A stretch of 64,000 nt of DNA from VGBO01 sp964453335. Lineage in GTDB: Bacteria; Actinomycetota; Acidimicrobiia; Acidimicrobiales; CAIXPF01. Every line of letters begins with the position of its first letter. Positions within the stretch are counted from its first letter, which is position 1. Made by a program: the position numbers and the translations under genes. The notes below the pieces were generated by a model. The model was not told the DNA's origin, did no database searches, and saw nothing but the letters and a program-made list of their open reading frames with translations. Below are positions 42,180 to 54,316 of this stretch, piece by piece. Location: assembly GCA_964453335.1 (NCBI GenBank), contig CAYVOK010000013.1, positions 1 to 64,000 on the forward strand, read 5' to 3'.

Positions 42180-43348
42180 CGCGCACCCGCCAGGCCGTAC
42201 CAACCGAGCAGGCCACGCGACGCGATGGTGCGGAGGATCTCGTTCGTGCCGCCCCGCAACGTGAAACTCGGTCCGGTCAGCACCGCCCGGGCGAGCATGC
42301 GTTCACCCGTCGTCGGCGCGTCGAGCGACGGCTCGAAACCCCACAGATCGTGCAGCGCGGCGATCATGTCCTGCTCGAACATCGTGCCGAGGTCCTTCAC
42401 GATCGCGGCCTCGACCGCAGGGGCACCACCCCGGTCGATCGTGCGGGACACCGACAGCGACAGGTTCCGCAGCGCGAAGAACCTGGCGGTGATCCGGCCG
42501 ATCACCTCGGCGGTCCGAGGGTCGGGCGTCCCGTGCACGCGTTCCCGCAGCAGATGTTCGAAGCACGCGTACACCGACAACCACCGGTCGGGTCCGGCCC
42601 GTTCGTAGGCCAGCTCGGAGTTGACCTGCTGCCAGCCACGCCCGATCTCGCCGAGGACGAGTTCGTCGGGGACGAACACGTCGTTCATGACCACCTCGTT
42701 GAAGTGGTGCGTCCCGTCGAGGAACGGGATCGGGTTGATCTCGATGCCGGGGGCGTGCAGGTCGACGATGAGCTGCGACAGCCCTTCGTGCTTGTCGCCC
42801 TCGGAGGCGGACGTGCGACACAGGACGATGAACCAGTGGTTCTGGTGGGCGCCCGACGTCCAGATCTTCGTGCCGTTGAGGAACCAGCCGCCGTCGCCGC
42901 GCGTCGCGGTGGTGCGCACCGCTGCGAGGTCGGACCCGGCGTCCGGCTCGGACATCCCGATCGAGAAGAAGCACTCGCCCGCCGCGATCGAAGGGAGGAA
43001 CCGTTCGCGCTGCGCATCCGTGCCGAACTTCATGATCGTCGGGGCGGTCTGGCGGTCGGCCACCCAGTGGGCACCGACCGGTGCACCGGACCGCAGCATC
43101 TCCTCGACGACGATGAACCGGTCGACGGCGGTGCGCTCCGGACCGCCGTACCGACGTGGCACCGACATGCCGACCCACCCGCGTGCGGCCATCTTCTTCG
43201 TGAACTCGGGGCTGTGCGTCGCCGACATGCCGAGGTCGGGTTCGTAGGAACCGGGCGGCAGTTCGGTGCGGAGGAACTCGCGTACCTCGTCCCGCAACGC
43301 CTCCTCGGACGGCGACAACACCGTGTACTCGAAGCTCGAACCGGCCAT
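42176..43348 (-). CDS. Acyl-CoA dehydrogenase, catalytic subunit of a likely heteromer
   Basis: 390 residues. FAD site motifs intact: FSIGMSEPDAGSDLAAVRTTATR, NGTKIWTSGAHQNHWFIVLCR. The usual C-terminal catalytic Glu (YEGT) is replaced by RGGTNEIL, while Glu in NSELAYERAGPDRWL sits on the helix used as base by isovaleryl-type enzymes. Length and pairing match ChsE-like alpha/beta enzymes that oxidise steroid or branched side-chain CoA esters, but substrate is inferred. The promoter is TAGGGT (43377-43382) and the ribosome site GAGGGGG. Confidence 0.9.
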   Translation of the reverse strand: MAGSSFEYTVLSPSEEALRDEVREFLRTELPPGSYEPDLGMSATHSPEFTKKMAARGWVGMSVPRRYGGPERTAVDRFIVVEEMLRSGAPVGAHWVADRQTAPTIMKFGTDAQRERFLPSIAAGECFFSIGMSEPDAGSDLAAVRTTATRGDGGWFLNGTKIWTSGAHQNHWFIVLCRTSASEGDKHEGLSQLIVDLHAPGIEINPIPFLDGTHHFNEVVMNDVFVPDELVLGEIGRGWQQVNSELAYERAGPDRWLSVYACFEHLLRERVHGTPDPRTAEVIGRITARFFALRNLSLSVSRTIDRGGAPAVEAAIVKDLGTMFEQDMIAALHDLWGFEPSLDAPTTGERMLARAVLTGPSFTLRGGTNEILRTIASRGLLGWYGLAGAR

Positions 43349-43376
43349 GTCACGACCCCCTCGGTGAACCCGGGCC

Positions 43377-43382
43377 ACCCTA
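43377..43382 (-). promoter_or_regulatory. -10 element of the dehydrogenase-yqgE operon
   Basis: Minus-strand TAGGGT, about 28 nt before ATG 43348, with GAGGGGG between; a leadered promoter. Confidence 0.45.
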
Positions 43383-43392
43383 CCGCCGGGTC

Positions 43393-46230
43393 CTACGCCT
43401 CGGCCCGGTCGGCGTACGCCTCGATCGGCTGGCAGCTGCACACCAGGTTCCGGTCCCCGTAGGCACCGTCGATCCGGGACACCGGTGGCCAGTACTTCGA
43501 TCGACGCTGCCCGTCGGCCGGGAACGCCGCCTCCTCACGTGTGTAGGTACGATCCCACGCACCGACGAGGAGGTCCTCGGAGGTGTGCGGCGCGTTCTGC
43601 AACAACGAGAGATCACGATCGATCTCGTGACGGATGGCGATCATCGCTGCGCAGAACCGGTCGAGTTCGGCGAGCGACTCGGACTCGGTCGGCTCGACCA
43701 TCAGCGTTCCTGCGACCGGGAAGCTCACCGTCGGTGCGTGGAACCCGTGGTCGACGAGGCGCTTCGCGATGTCGTCGACCGTCACACCGGTCGCCACGTT
43801 CAGCGGCCGGATGTCGAGGATGCACTCGTGCGCAACGCGACCCGAGGCGCCGCGGTACAGCACCGGGTAGTACGGCTCGAGTCGGGCAGCGACGTAGTTC
43901 GCCGCGAGGATGGCGCCCTTCGTCGCGCGGGTCAGACCCTCCGCTCCCATCATCGTCACGTACATCCAGCTGATCGGCAGGATCGACGCCGAACCGAACG
44001 GTGCGGCGCTGATCGCGGGCACCGCCGACGAACCAGGCAGGAACGGTGCGAGGTGCGACCGCACCGCCACCGGACCCACTCCCGGTCCACCACCGCCGTG
44101 GGGGATGCAGAACGTCTTGTGCAGGTTGAGGTGCGACACGTCGGCACCGAACGCACCCGGCCGTGCCACGCCGACCATCGCATTGAGGTTCGCCCCGTCG
44201 ACGTAGACCTGACCGCCGTACTGGTGCACCAACTCGCAGATCTCACCGACGGTCGCCTCGTAGACCCCGTGCGTCGAGGGGTAGGTGATCATCACCGCGG
44301 CGAGTTCGGCGGCGTGCTCGGCCGCCCGGGCCTCGAGATCACCGAGATCGACGTTGCCGTCGTCGTCGCACTTCACGACCACGACACGCATACCCGCCAT
44401 CACCGCCGAGGCAGCGTTCGTGCCGTGCGCCGACGACGGGATCAGGCAGACCGTCCGCTGCACGTCACCACGGTCACGGTGGTAGGCGCGGATCGCGAGC
44501 AGCCCGGCGAGCTCGCCCTGCGACCCGGCGTTCGGTTGGACGGAGACGGCGTCGTAGCCCGTGCACACGGCGAGCGCCCTCTCGAGCTCGGCGATCATCT
44601 CGCGGTACCCGACCGAACGTTCCGGCGGCCCGAACGGGTGCAGCGACGCGAACTCGGGCCACGAGACCGGTTGCATCTCGGAGGTGGCATTCAATTTCAT
44701 CGTGCAACTGCCGAGCGGGATCATCCCCCGATCGAGCGCGAAGTCCCGGTCGGCGAGCCGGCGCAGGAACCGGAGCATCTCGGTCTCCGTGTGGTACGAC
44801 CCGAAGAACTCGTGGGTGAGGAACGCGGTGGTTCGCGCCGCCGCCGACGGGATCGGCGAGGCGGCCTCGGCGTCCAGTCGGTCGATGTCCGCAGCGGTGG
44901 CGGCCACACCGAACGACGCCCACACGTCGGCGATGACGGAACGGCTGGTCGTCTCGTCGAGCGCGACACCGATCGTGTCGGCGTCGACACGGCGCAGGTC
45001 GATGCCGCGCTCGAACGCCGCAGCGACCACCTCGTCGGCGCGGCCTGGAACCGACACGGTGACGGTGTCGAAGAAGGCACTCGTGCGCACGTCGACGCCG
45101 CCGGCCCGCAGCCCCGCAGCGAGCACCGTCGTCAACCGGTGCACCCGCTCGGCGATGCGCCGCAAGCCGTCCGGGCCGTGCCAGGCGGCGTACAACGCCG
45201 CGATCACGGCGAGGAGCACCTGCGCCGTGCAGATGTTCGACGTCGCCTTCTCCCGTCGAATGTGCTGCTCACGCGTCTGCAGCGCGAGACGCAGTGCCGG
45301 ACGGCCTGCTGCGTCGACCGACATGCCGACGAGACGACCGGGGAGGGAGCGCTTGTGCTCGTCGCGCACGGCGAGGAACCCGGCATGCGGACCCCCGAAT
45401 CCCATCGGCACGCCGAATCGTTGCGACGACCCGACCACCGCGTCGGCCCCCCACGTACCGGGTGCCTCGAGCAGGGTGAGTGAGAGGAGGTCGGCGGCGA
45501 CGACCACGAGTCCGCCGTGCGCATGCACGGCGTCGACGACACCACCGAATGGACGGACCTCGCCGCTCGACCCCGGGTACTGCAGCAGGGCAGCGAAACA
45601 GGGAACGGAACCGATCTCCTCCGCCGGGGCGACGACGACGGTGATCCCGAGCGGTTCCGCCCGGGTCCGCACCACGTCGACGGTCTGGGGATGGCAGTCG
45701 GCATCGACGACGAACACGTCCGACGTCGACGACCCGACCCTGCGGCACAAGGTCATCGCCTCGGCGGCCGCCGTGCCCTCGTCGAGCATCGATGCGTTCG
45801 CGATCGGCATGCCGGTCAGATCGGCGACCATCGTCTGGAACCCGAGCAACACCTCGAGCCGACCCTGTGCGATCTCGGGCTGGTAGGGCGTGTAGGCCGT
45901 GTACCAGGCCGGGTTCTCGAACACGTTCCGCAGGATCACGGGCGGAGTGACCGTGCCTGCGTACCCACGACCGATCAGCGACGTCGTCACCGTGTTGCGT
46001 GCGGCGAGCGCACGCAGCGCGGTGGTCGCATCGGCCTCCGTGCGAGGTCCGGGCAGGTCGAGCGGCGTGCGCAACCGGATCGCCTCGGGCACTGCCTCGT
46101 CGACGAGTGCGTCGAGCGACGGGACCCGGAGCGCGGCCAGCATCCGCGCCACGTCGGCCGCGTCGCAGCCGAGGTGCCGCGCCGCGAAGCCGGCGTGCTC
46201 TTCGAGATCGGTGAGAGAGGGACGTTCCAC
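43393..46230 (-). CDS. gcvP: Glycine dehydrogenase (decarboxylating), P protein
   Basis: 945 residues, full length, start GTG 46230. N-terminal half includes ARHLGCDAADVARML, YTPYQPEIAQGRLEVLLGFQTMVADLTGM and a degenerate PLP fold. The C-terminal half carries the PLP Lys705 in LNLHKTFCIPHGGGGPGVGP, DGANLNAMVG and VQPNAGSQGELAGL. It decarboxylates glycine and passes the aminomethyl group to lipoyl-GcvH. Follows gcvT by 16 nt; gcvH is not between or beside them. Confidence 0.97.
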   Translation of the reverse strand: MERPSLTDLEEHAGFAARHLGCDAADVARMLAALRVPSLDALVDEAVPEAIRLRTPLDLPGPRTEADATTALRALAARNTVTTSLIGRGYAGTVTPPVILRNVFENPAWYTAYTPYQPEIAQGRLEVLLGFQTMVADLTGMPIANASMLDEGTAAAEAMTLCRRVGSSTSDVFVVDADCHPQTVDVVRTRAEPLGITVVVAPAEEIGSVPCFAALLQYPGSSGEVRPFGGVVDAVHAHGGLVVVAADLLSLTLLEAPGTWGADAVVGSSQRFGVPMGFGGPHAGFLAVRDEHKRSLPGRLVGMSVDAAGRPALRLALQTREQHIRREKATSNICTAQVLLAVIAALYAAWHGPDGLRRIAERVHRLTTVLAAGLRAGGVDVRTSAFFDTVTVSVPGRADEVVAAAFERGIDLRRVDADTIGVALDETTSRSVIADVWASFGVAATAADIDRLDAEAASPIPSAAARTTAFLTHEFFGSYHTETEMLRFLRRLADRDFALDRGMIPLGSCTMKLNATSEMQPVSWPEFASLHPFGPPERSVGYREMIAELERALAVCTGYDAVSVQPNAGSQGELAGLLAIRAYHRDRGDVQRTVCLIPSSAHGTNAASAVMAGMRVVVVKCDDDGNVDLGDLEARAAEHAAELAAVMITYPSTHGVYEATVGEICELVHQYGGQVYVDGANLNAMVGVARPGAFGADVSHLNLHKTFCIPHGGGGPGVGPVAVRSHLAPFLPGSSAVPAISAAPFGSASILPISWMYVTMMGAEGLTRATKGAILAANYVAARLEPYYPVLYRGASGRVAHECILDIRPLNVATGVTVDDIAKRLVDHGFHAPTVSFPVAGTLMVEPTESESLAELDRFCAAMIAIRHEIDRDLSLLQNAPHTSEDLLVGAWDRTYTREEAAFPADGQRRSKYWPPVSRIDGAYGDRNLVCSCQPIEAYADRAEA

Positions 46231-46246
46231 GGAGTTCTCCGATCGG

Positions 46247-47356
46247 TCAGGTGCGGTGGTAGCGGTGCGGGACGAAGGGAAGTGGTGACACGACGACGGG
46301 CACGTCGGTGCCACGCACGTCGGCCACGAGTCCGGTACCCGGCGCGTGGTGACCGGCGCCGACGTAACCCATCGCGACCGGACCGCCGACGGTCGGTCCG
46401 AAGCCGCCGCTCGTCACCGTGCCGACGACCGCACCGGTGGTCGTGCGCAGTTCGGCGCCATCGCGCACAGGTTTGCGACCGACCGGTCGCAGACCGACCC
46501 GCTGCCGGTCGGGGCCGTCGGCGAGCTGCCGGAGGACGGTGTCGGCGCCGAGGAACCCGCCGTCACGTCGGCGGGCCGGTGGGATCGCCCACACGAGTCC
46601 GGCCTCGACAGGGGTGATCGTGCGGTCGAGATCGTGACCGTGGAGACACAGCCCGGCCTCGAGGCGCAGGCTGTCGCGGGCGGCGAGGCCGGCGAGCGTC
46701 ACCGCCGACGTGGCGAGCAGCCGTTCGACGAGGCCGACGGCGTCGTCGACGGCGACCATCAGCTCGAACCCGTCCTCGCCGGTGTACCCGGAGCGGGTCA
46801 CGTCGACCGCAATCCCGTCGATCGTCGCACCGCCCGCCTGCATGAACCCGAGCGCCGCCGGCCCCGTGTCGAACCGTGCGAGCACGTCGGTCGCCGTCGG
46901 ACCCTGCAGCGCGACGAGCGCCAGGTCGTCGCGGTGGGTCACGGTGAGATCGTCGGCGAGCTCCACCCGCAGGTGCACGAGATCCTCGACGGTGTTGCCG
47001 GCGTTCACGACGAGTGTCACCGGCCCGTCGGGGCCCGGACCGCCGGTGATGATCACGTCGTCGATCACCCCGCCGTGCGCGTCGAGCAGGAAGCTGTACT
47101 TCAGGGTCCCCGGCGGGATCGACGCGACTGCTGCGGGGAGGACGGCCTCGAGGCGACGAGCGGCGTCAGGGCCGGAGATCTCCACGATGCCCATGTGCGA
47201 CACGTCGAACAGCGCCGCACCGGTCCGGCACGCCTCGTGCTCGGCGACGGGTCCGGGCCCGTAACGGACGGGCATCTCCCAGCCCGCGAAGTCGACCATC
47301 CGCCCGCCGTGCGCGAGGTGCAGGTCGTACAGACAGGTCCGCTGGGGGGTGGACAC
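46247..47356 (-). CDS. gcvT: Aminomethyltransferase (T protein) of the glycine cleavage system
   Basis: 369 residues, GTG start after GAGGAG. Family motifs: GRMVDFAGWEMPVRYG (folate-binding N-terminus), FDVSHMGIVEISGPDAARRLE, the folate contact in TRSGYTGEDGFELMV, and ARDSLRLEAGLCLHGHDLD. It moves the methylene group from GcvH to THF with release of ammonia. Expression is under the tandem glycine riboswitch in its leader. Confidence 0.97.
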   Translation of the reverse strand: MSTPQRTCLYDLHLAHGGRMVDFAGWEMPVRYGPGPVAEHEACRTGAALFDVSHMGIVEISGPDAARRLEAVLPAAVASIPPGTLKYSFLLDAHGGVIDDVIITGGPGPDGPVTLVVNAGNTVEDLVHLRVELADDLTVTHRDDLALVALQGPTATDVLARFDTGPAALGFMQAGGATIDGIAVDVTRSGYTGEDGFELMVAVDDAVGLVERLLATSAVTLAGLAARDSLRLEAGLCLHGHDLDRTITPVEAGLVWAIPPARRRDGGFLGADTVLRQLADGPDRQRVGLRPVGRKPVRDGAELRTTTGAVVGTVTSGGFGPTVGGPVAMGYVGAGHHAPGTGLVADVRGTDVPVVVSPLPFVPHRYHRT

Positions 47357-47384
47357 GAGGGCTCCTCGTCGCGCGTCGGTTCGT

Positions 47385-47578
47385 CGACGCCCCCTCTGTC
47401 TCGGTACCTGAGAGTTTCACCGGTCTCCCGGCTTCCCCCGTCGGTGAGCGGTCGGTCCGGGGACCACCGCTGCTTTCCAGAGTCGCCCGACACTGCGGTC
47501 CTTCTGCCTGAGAGATTCCGGGGCGGTTGCTCCTTCGGCGGCCCACCCTGGCGGGGTGGACGCTCTCCCACAGCGCGT
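47385..47578 (-). ncRNA. Tandem glycine riboswitch upstream of gcvT
   Basis: Read on the minus strand, aptamer I (about 47489-47578) contains GTGGGAGAGCG, CGCCGAAGGAGCAA and GGAATCTCTCAGGCAGAAGG. Aptamer II (about 47385-47487) contains GACTCTGGAAAGCAG, CACCGACGGGGGAAGC and GAAACTCTCAGGTACCGAGA. These are the invariant blocks of the gcvT motif, in which two aptamers sense glycine and usually activate glycine degradation. About 30 nt remain to the gcvT start for the expression platform. Confidence 0.95.
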
Positions 47579-47592
47579 TGTGGCGATGCCCG

Positions 47593-47598
47593 ACCCTA
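47593..47598 (-). promoter_or_regulatory. -10 element of the gcvT riboswitch transcript
   Basis: Minus-strand TAGGGT predicts a start near 47586, just before aptamer I. Confidence 0.5.
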
Positions 47599-47609
47599 GC
47601 CCGGGCGTC

Positions 47610-47615
47610 TAGCCT
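47610..47615 (+). promoter_or_regulatory. -10 element of the selenoprotein gene
   Basis: TAGCCT ends 8 nt before ATG 47624. It overlaps the -35 zone of the opposing gcvT promoter. Confidence 0.45.
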
Positions 47616-47623
47616 CCGAGGTG

Positions 47624-48562
47624 ATGAACCCGCCGCCGCAGGCCGTCGACTACATCCAGGTCACCCGTGACACCTACGACGCGCTCGGCTACCCGCCGTA
47701 TGCGTGGGTGCACAACGAGGGGCCGGTGCCGTGGGCGCCGATGACGAAGCCGCTCGCCGACTGCACGGTGGGCCTGATCGCGTCGGGTGGCATCTACCGG
47801 GCAGGACAGATCGCGTTCCACTTCAAGGACGACCACTCCTTCCGGGTGATCGGGACCGACACGGTGTCGGAGGACCTGCGGGTCACCCACTTCGCCTACG
47901 ACCTGACCGACGCCCGGCGCGACGTGAACGTCGTGTTCCCCCTCGAGCCGCTGCGGGCGATGGTGGACGACGGGGTGATCGGCGGGCTCGCTCCCGAGGC
48001 GTACACGTTCATGGGCGGCATCTACTCGGCCCGCCGGGTGCGTGACGAGCTCGCACCGACGCTGCGCGACCGCATGCTGGCCCAGGGGGTCGACGTCGTC
48101 CTCCTCGTCCCCGTTTGACCGGTCTGCCACCAGTCGGTCGGTCTGATCGCACGAACCCTCGAAGAAGCCGGGATCCCGACGGTGTCGATGACGTCCGCCT
48201 GGTCGATCACCGCGTCGGCGGCCGCACCACGTGGTGCGTTCGTCGACTTCCCGCTCGGGCACACCACCGGCAAGCCGCACGACCCGGCCGGCCAGCGCGC
48301 CATCGTCGAGGCGGGCCTGCGGTGCCTCGAGACCGTCACCACCCCGGGCACGATCGTCGACCTCGGCGTCACCTGGGGTGACGACGCGTGGCGCGCCGAC
48401 CCGATGCGCACGAAGGCGCGGAACGGATCGGGCGGCACCGGCGACTCGCGCACGGAACGCCACGACACCCCGCAGTACCAGACCGACGACGACCGTCGGC
48501 TCGCCGAGGCCCGCCACGGCAGCGAGGTCGCCTGCCGGGCCTGCGTCGGTTTCGACGACTGA
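47624..48562 (+). CDS. GrdB-family selenoprotein (in-frame UGA read as selenocysteine)
   Basis: One continuous frame of 313 codons (stop included) interrupted only by TGA at 48116-48118 (residue 165 from ATG 47624; GTG 47621 also possible). It belongs to the glycine/sarcosine/betaine reductase selenoprotein B family: YIQVTRDTYDALGYPPYAWVH, KPLADCTVGLIASGGIY and, after the TGA, SVGLIARTLEEAGIPTV and AFVDFPLGHTTGKPHDPAGQ. The TGA lies in VVLLVPV-U-PVCHQS, i.e. UxxC; as I recall, family members with cysteine have CPVCHQ there. A redox-active Sec is therefore the natural reading. No GrdA/GrdC partner is present, so it is not a classic glycine reductase; the role is unknown. The C-terminus adds a CRAC motif. 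Confidence 0.8.
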
Positions 48563-48574
48563 GAACCGGGACCG

Positions 48575-49270
48575 TCAGCCGGGCGGGAGTTCGCGTCGCT
48601 GTTCGGGACGGTGCGGCACGTCGCCGACGTCGACCGCGCACGCGAGCACCCAGTCGTGGCGCAGCACGTCGAGGTCGAGCCGTGCGATCACGTCGACGCG
48701 GGTGCGGGTGCGCTGCTGCCGCCGCCGGTCGGTGAGCGGGATCGCGTCGACTGACCACACCCGGGCGACGGCGAGTGCCCGACGGGTCACCGGTGTGCGC
48801 AGATCGGGGCGCCGCGTCGGGTCGAGGTAGACCGCCAGCGTGGTGCGGCGGACGAGCTCCGGGTCGACCGGATGGCCGTCCTGGCGCAGCCGGTGGAGGA
48901 GGAATCCGGCAAGCACCTGCAGTTCGCGCACGCCGTCACGTGCGGCGAAGCCGAACTCGAGCGCGACCCCGACGGGCACGGCGAGACGGCCGGCGGCACG
49001 GGCACCGAACCGGCTGCCGACCCGGACCACCGCCCGGGTGGCCGCCCACTCGGTGGCACGGCGCGCCACGCTCTCCTTGACCCGGGTCTCCGGGGCGCCG
49101 AGCAGCTCGAGCGCCTCCCACGAGCTGCGCACGTCGACCTGGGCCTCGAACACGGCGTCGAGCGCACGTTCGACGACGTCCGCCAGGCGGCGTCTCGCTT
49201 CGTCGCTGCGCGCCCGCAGACGCGCGGCGGCCCCCTCGTCGGAGGGGGCCGCTTCGTCGTCGTACCTCAA
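48575..49270 (-). CDS. Hypothetical protein, Arg/Ala-rich
   Basis: 231 residues from TTG 49270, 4 nt after the ferredoxin stop, so probably co-transcribed. Helical N-terminus (ARLRARSDEARRRLADVVERALDAVFEAQVDVRSSWEALELLG), a hydrophobic middle (VGVALEFGFAARDGVRELQVLAGFLLHRL) and a beta-rich end (VDVIARLDLDVLRHDWVLACAVDVGDV). No family recognised and no catalytic motif. The TTG start is weak; a later start is possible. Confidence 0.6.
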   Translation of the reverse strand: MRYDDEAAPSDEGAAARLRARSDEARRRLADVVERALDAVFEAQVDVRSSWEALELLGAPETRVKESVARRATEWAATRAVVRVGSRFGARAAGRLAVPVGVALEFGFAARDGVRELQVLAGFLLHRLRQDGHPVDPELVRRTTLAVYLDPTRRPDLRTPVTRRALAVARVWSVDAIPLTDRRRQQRTRTRVDVIARLDLDVLRHDWVLACAVDVGDVPHRPEQRRELPPG

Positions 49271-49274
49271 GAGG

Positions 49275-49544
49275 TCAGTCGAGCTCGATGAAGATGCACT
49301 CGCCGGGGCACTCCTCGGCGGCTTCGATCACGCTGTCGACCAGGCCGTCGGGGACCCGGGCCTGCCCGTCGGCGCCGGCCGAGTTGGCCTTGCCGTCGTA
49401 GAGGGTCTGCGAGCCGTAGTGCGACGCCTCTTCCTTGACGTAGTAGAGGCCGTCGTCCTGGCCGAAGAAGACGTCCGGGCAGATCTCGGCGCAGAGGCCG
49501 TCGCCGGTGCAGAGATCCTGGTCGATCCAAACCTTGGTGGGCAT
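49275..49544 (-). CDS. Small single-cluster ferredoxin
   Basis: 89 residues from ATG 49544 behind AAGGA. Cluster ligands: DLCTGDGLCAEICPDVF (C-x5-C-x3-C-P) and EECPGECIFIE. The first motif is the type found in [3Fe-4S]/[4Fe-4S] single-cluster ferredoxins that serve cytochromes P450 in actinobacteria. An insertion of ~25 residues (YYVKEEASHYGSQTLYDGK) separates the halves. No P450 nearby, so its redox partner is unknown. Confidence 0.88.
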   Translation of the reverse strand: MPTKVWIDQDLCTGDGLCAEICPDVFFGQDDGLYYVKEEASHYGSQTLYDGKANSAGADGQARVPDGLVDSVIEAAEECPGECIFIELD

Positions 49545-49568
49545 CGGGGTGGTCGTCCTTGCTCGATC

Positions 49569-49617
49569 GGGCCCGCTCCGCTGCGGACCCGGCGAATCGA
49601 TGGCCGGTCTTCCGGCC
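49569..49617 (-). terminator. Hairpin pair between parE-like gene and ferredoxin
   Basis: GGGTCCGC-AGCGGA-GCGGGCCC (49569-49590) and GGCCGG-AAGA-CCGGCC (49602-49617) on the minus strand. They lie after the parE-like stop, so they may terminate that operon, but also inside the predicted ferredoxin leader. Confidence 0.5.
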
Positions 49618-49623
49618 TCGGGC

Positions 49624-49629
49624 ATCCTA
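49624..49629 (-). promoter_or_regulatory. -10 element upstream of ferredoxin
   Basis: Minus-strand TAGGAT, giving a leader of roughly 70 nt that contains both hairpins. Confidence 0.4.
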
Positions 49630-49668
49630 TCCACCGAATCCCGGTCGCGACGAGATCGAGCGGGCGGG

Positions 49669-51774
<2,106 letters not shown>

Positions 51775-51779
51775 CGCCG

Positions 51780-54233
<2,454 letters not shown>

Positions 54234-54243
54234 GGCGGAGGAG

Positions 54244-54265
54244 ATTGTATCCGAACGGATGTTCG
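54244..54265 (-). promoter_or_regulatory. parC promoter with LexA-type SOS box
   Basis: Minus-strand -10 TACAAT at 54244-54249, 10 nt before ATG 54233. Immediately upstream is CGAACGGATGTTCG (54252-54265), a perfect match to the actinobacterial/Bacillus LexA core GAAC-N4-GTTC with extended symmetry. It covers the -10/-35 spacer, the usual position for LexA repression. Confidence 0.7.
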
Positions 54266-54302
54266 TTCCGGTGGACACCCGGCCGGGTCCGGCCGGGCGG
54301 TC

Positions 54303-54308
54303 TAACGT
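54303..54308 (+). promoter_or_regulatory. -10 element, leaderless promoter
   Basis: TAACGT ends 8 nt before ATG 54317. Confidence 0.45.
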
Positions 54309-54316
54309 GCCCGCCC

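Noticed and set aside
47624..48562. Selenoprotein reading as two separate genes or a pseudogene
   Set aside because: The TGA is the only interruption, sits at the family redox Cys, and no other frame damage is present. Pseudogene is kept as the alternative hypothesis.
48575..49270. Recognisable enzyme family for this hypothetical protein
   Set aside because: No motif could be matched with confidence, so it is left unassigned.
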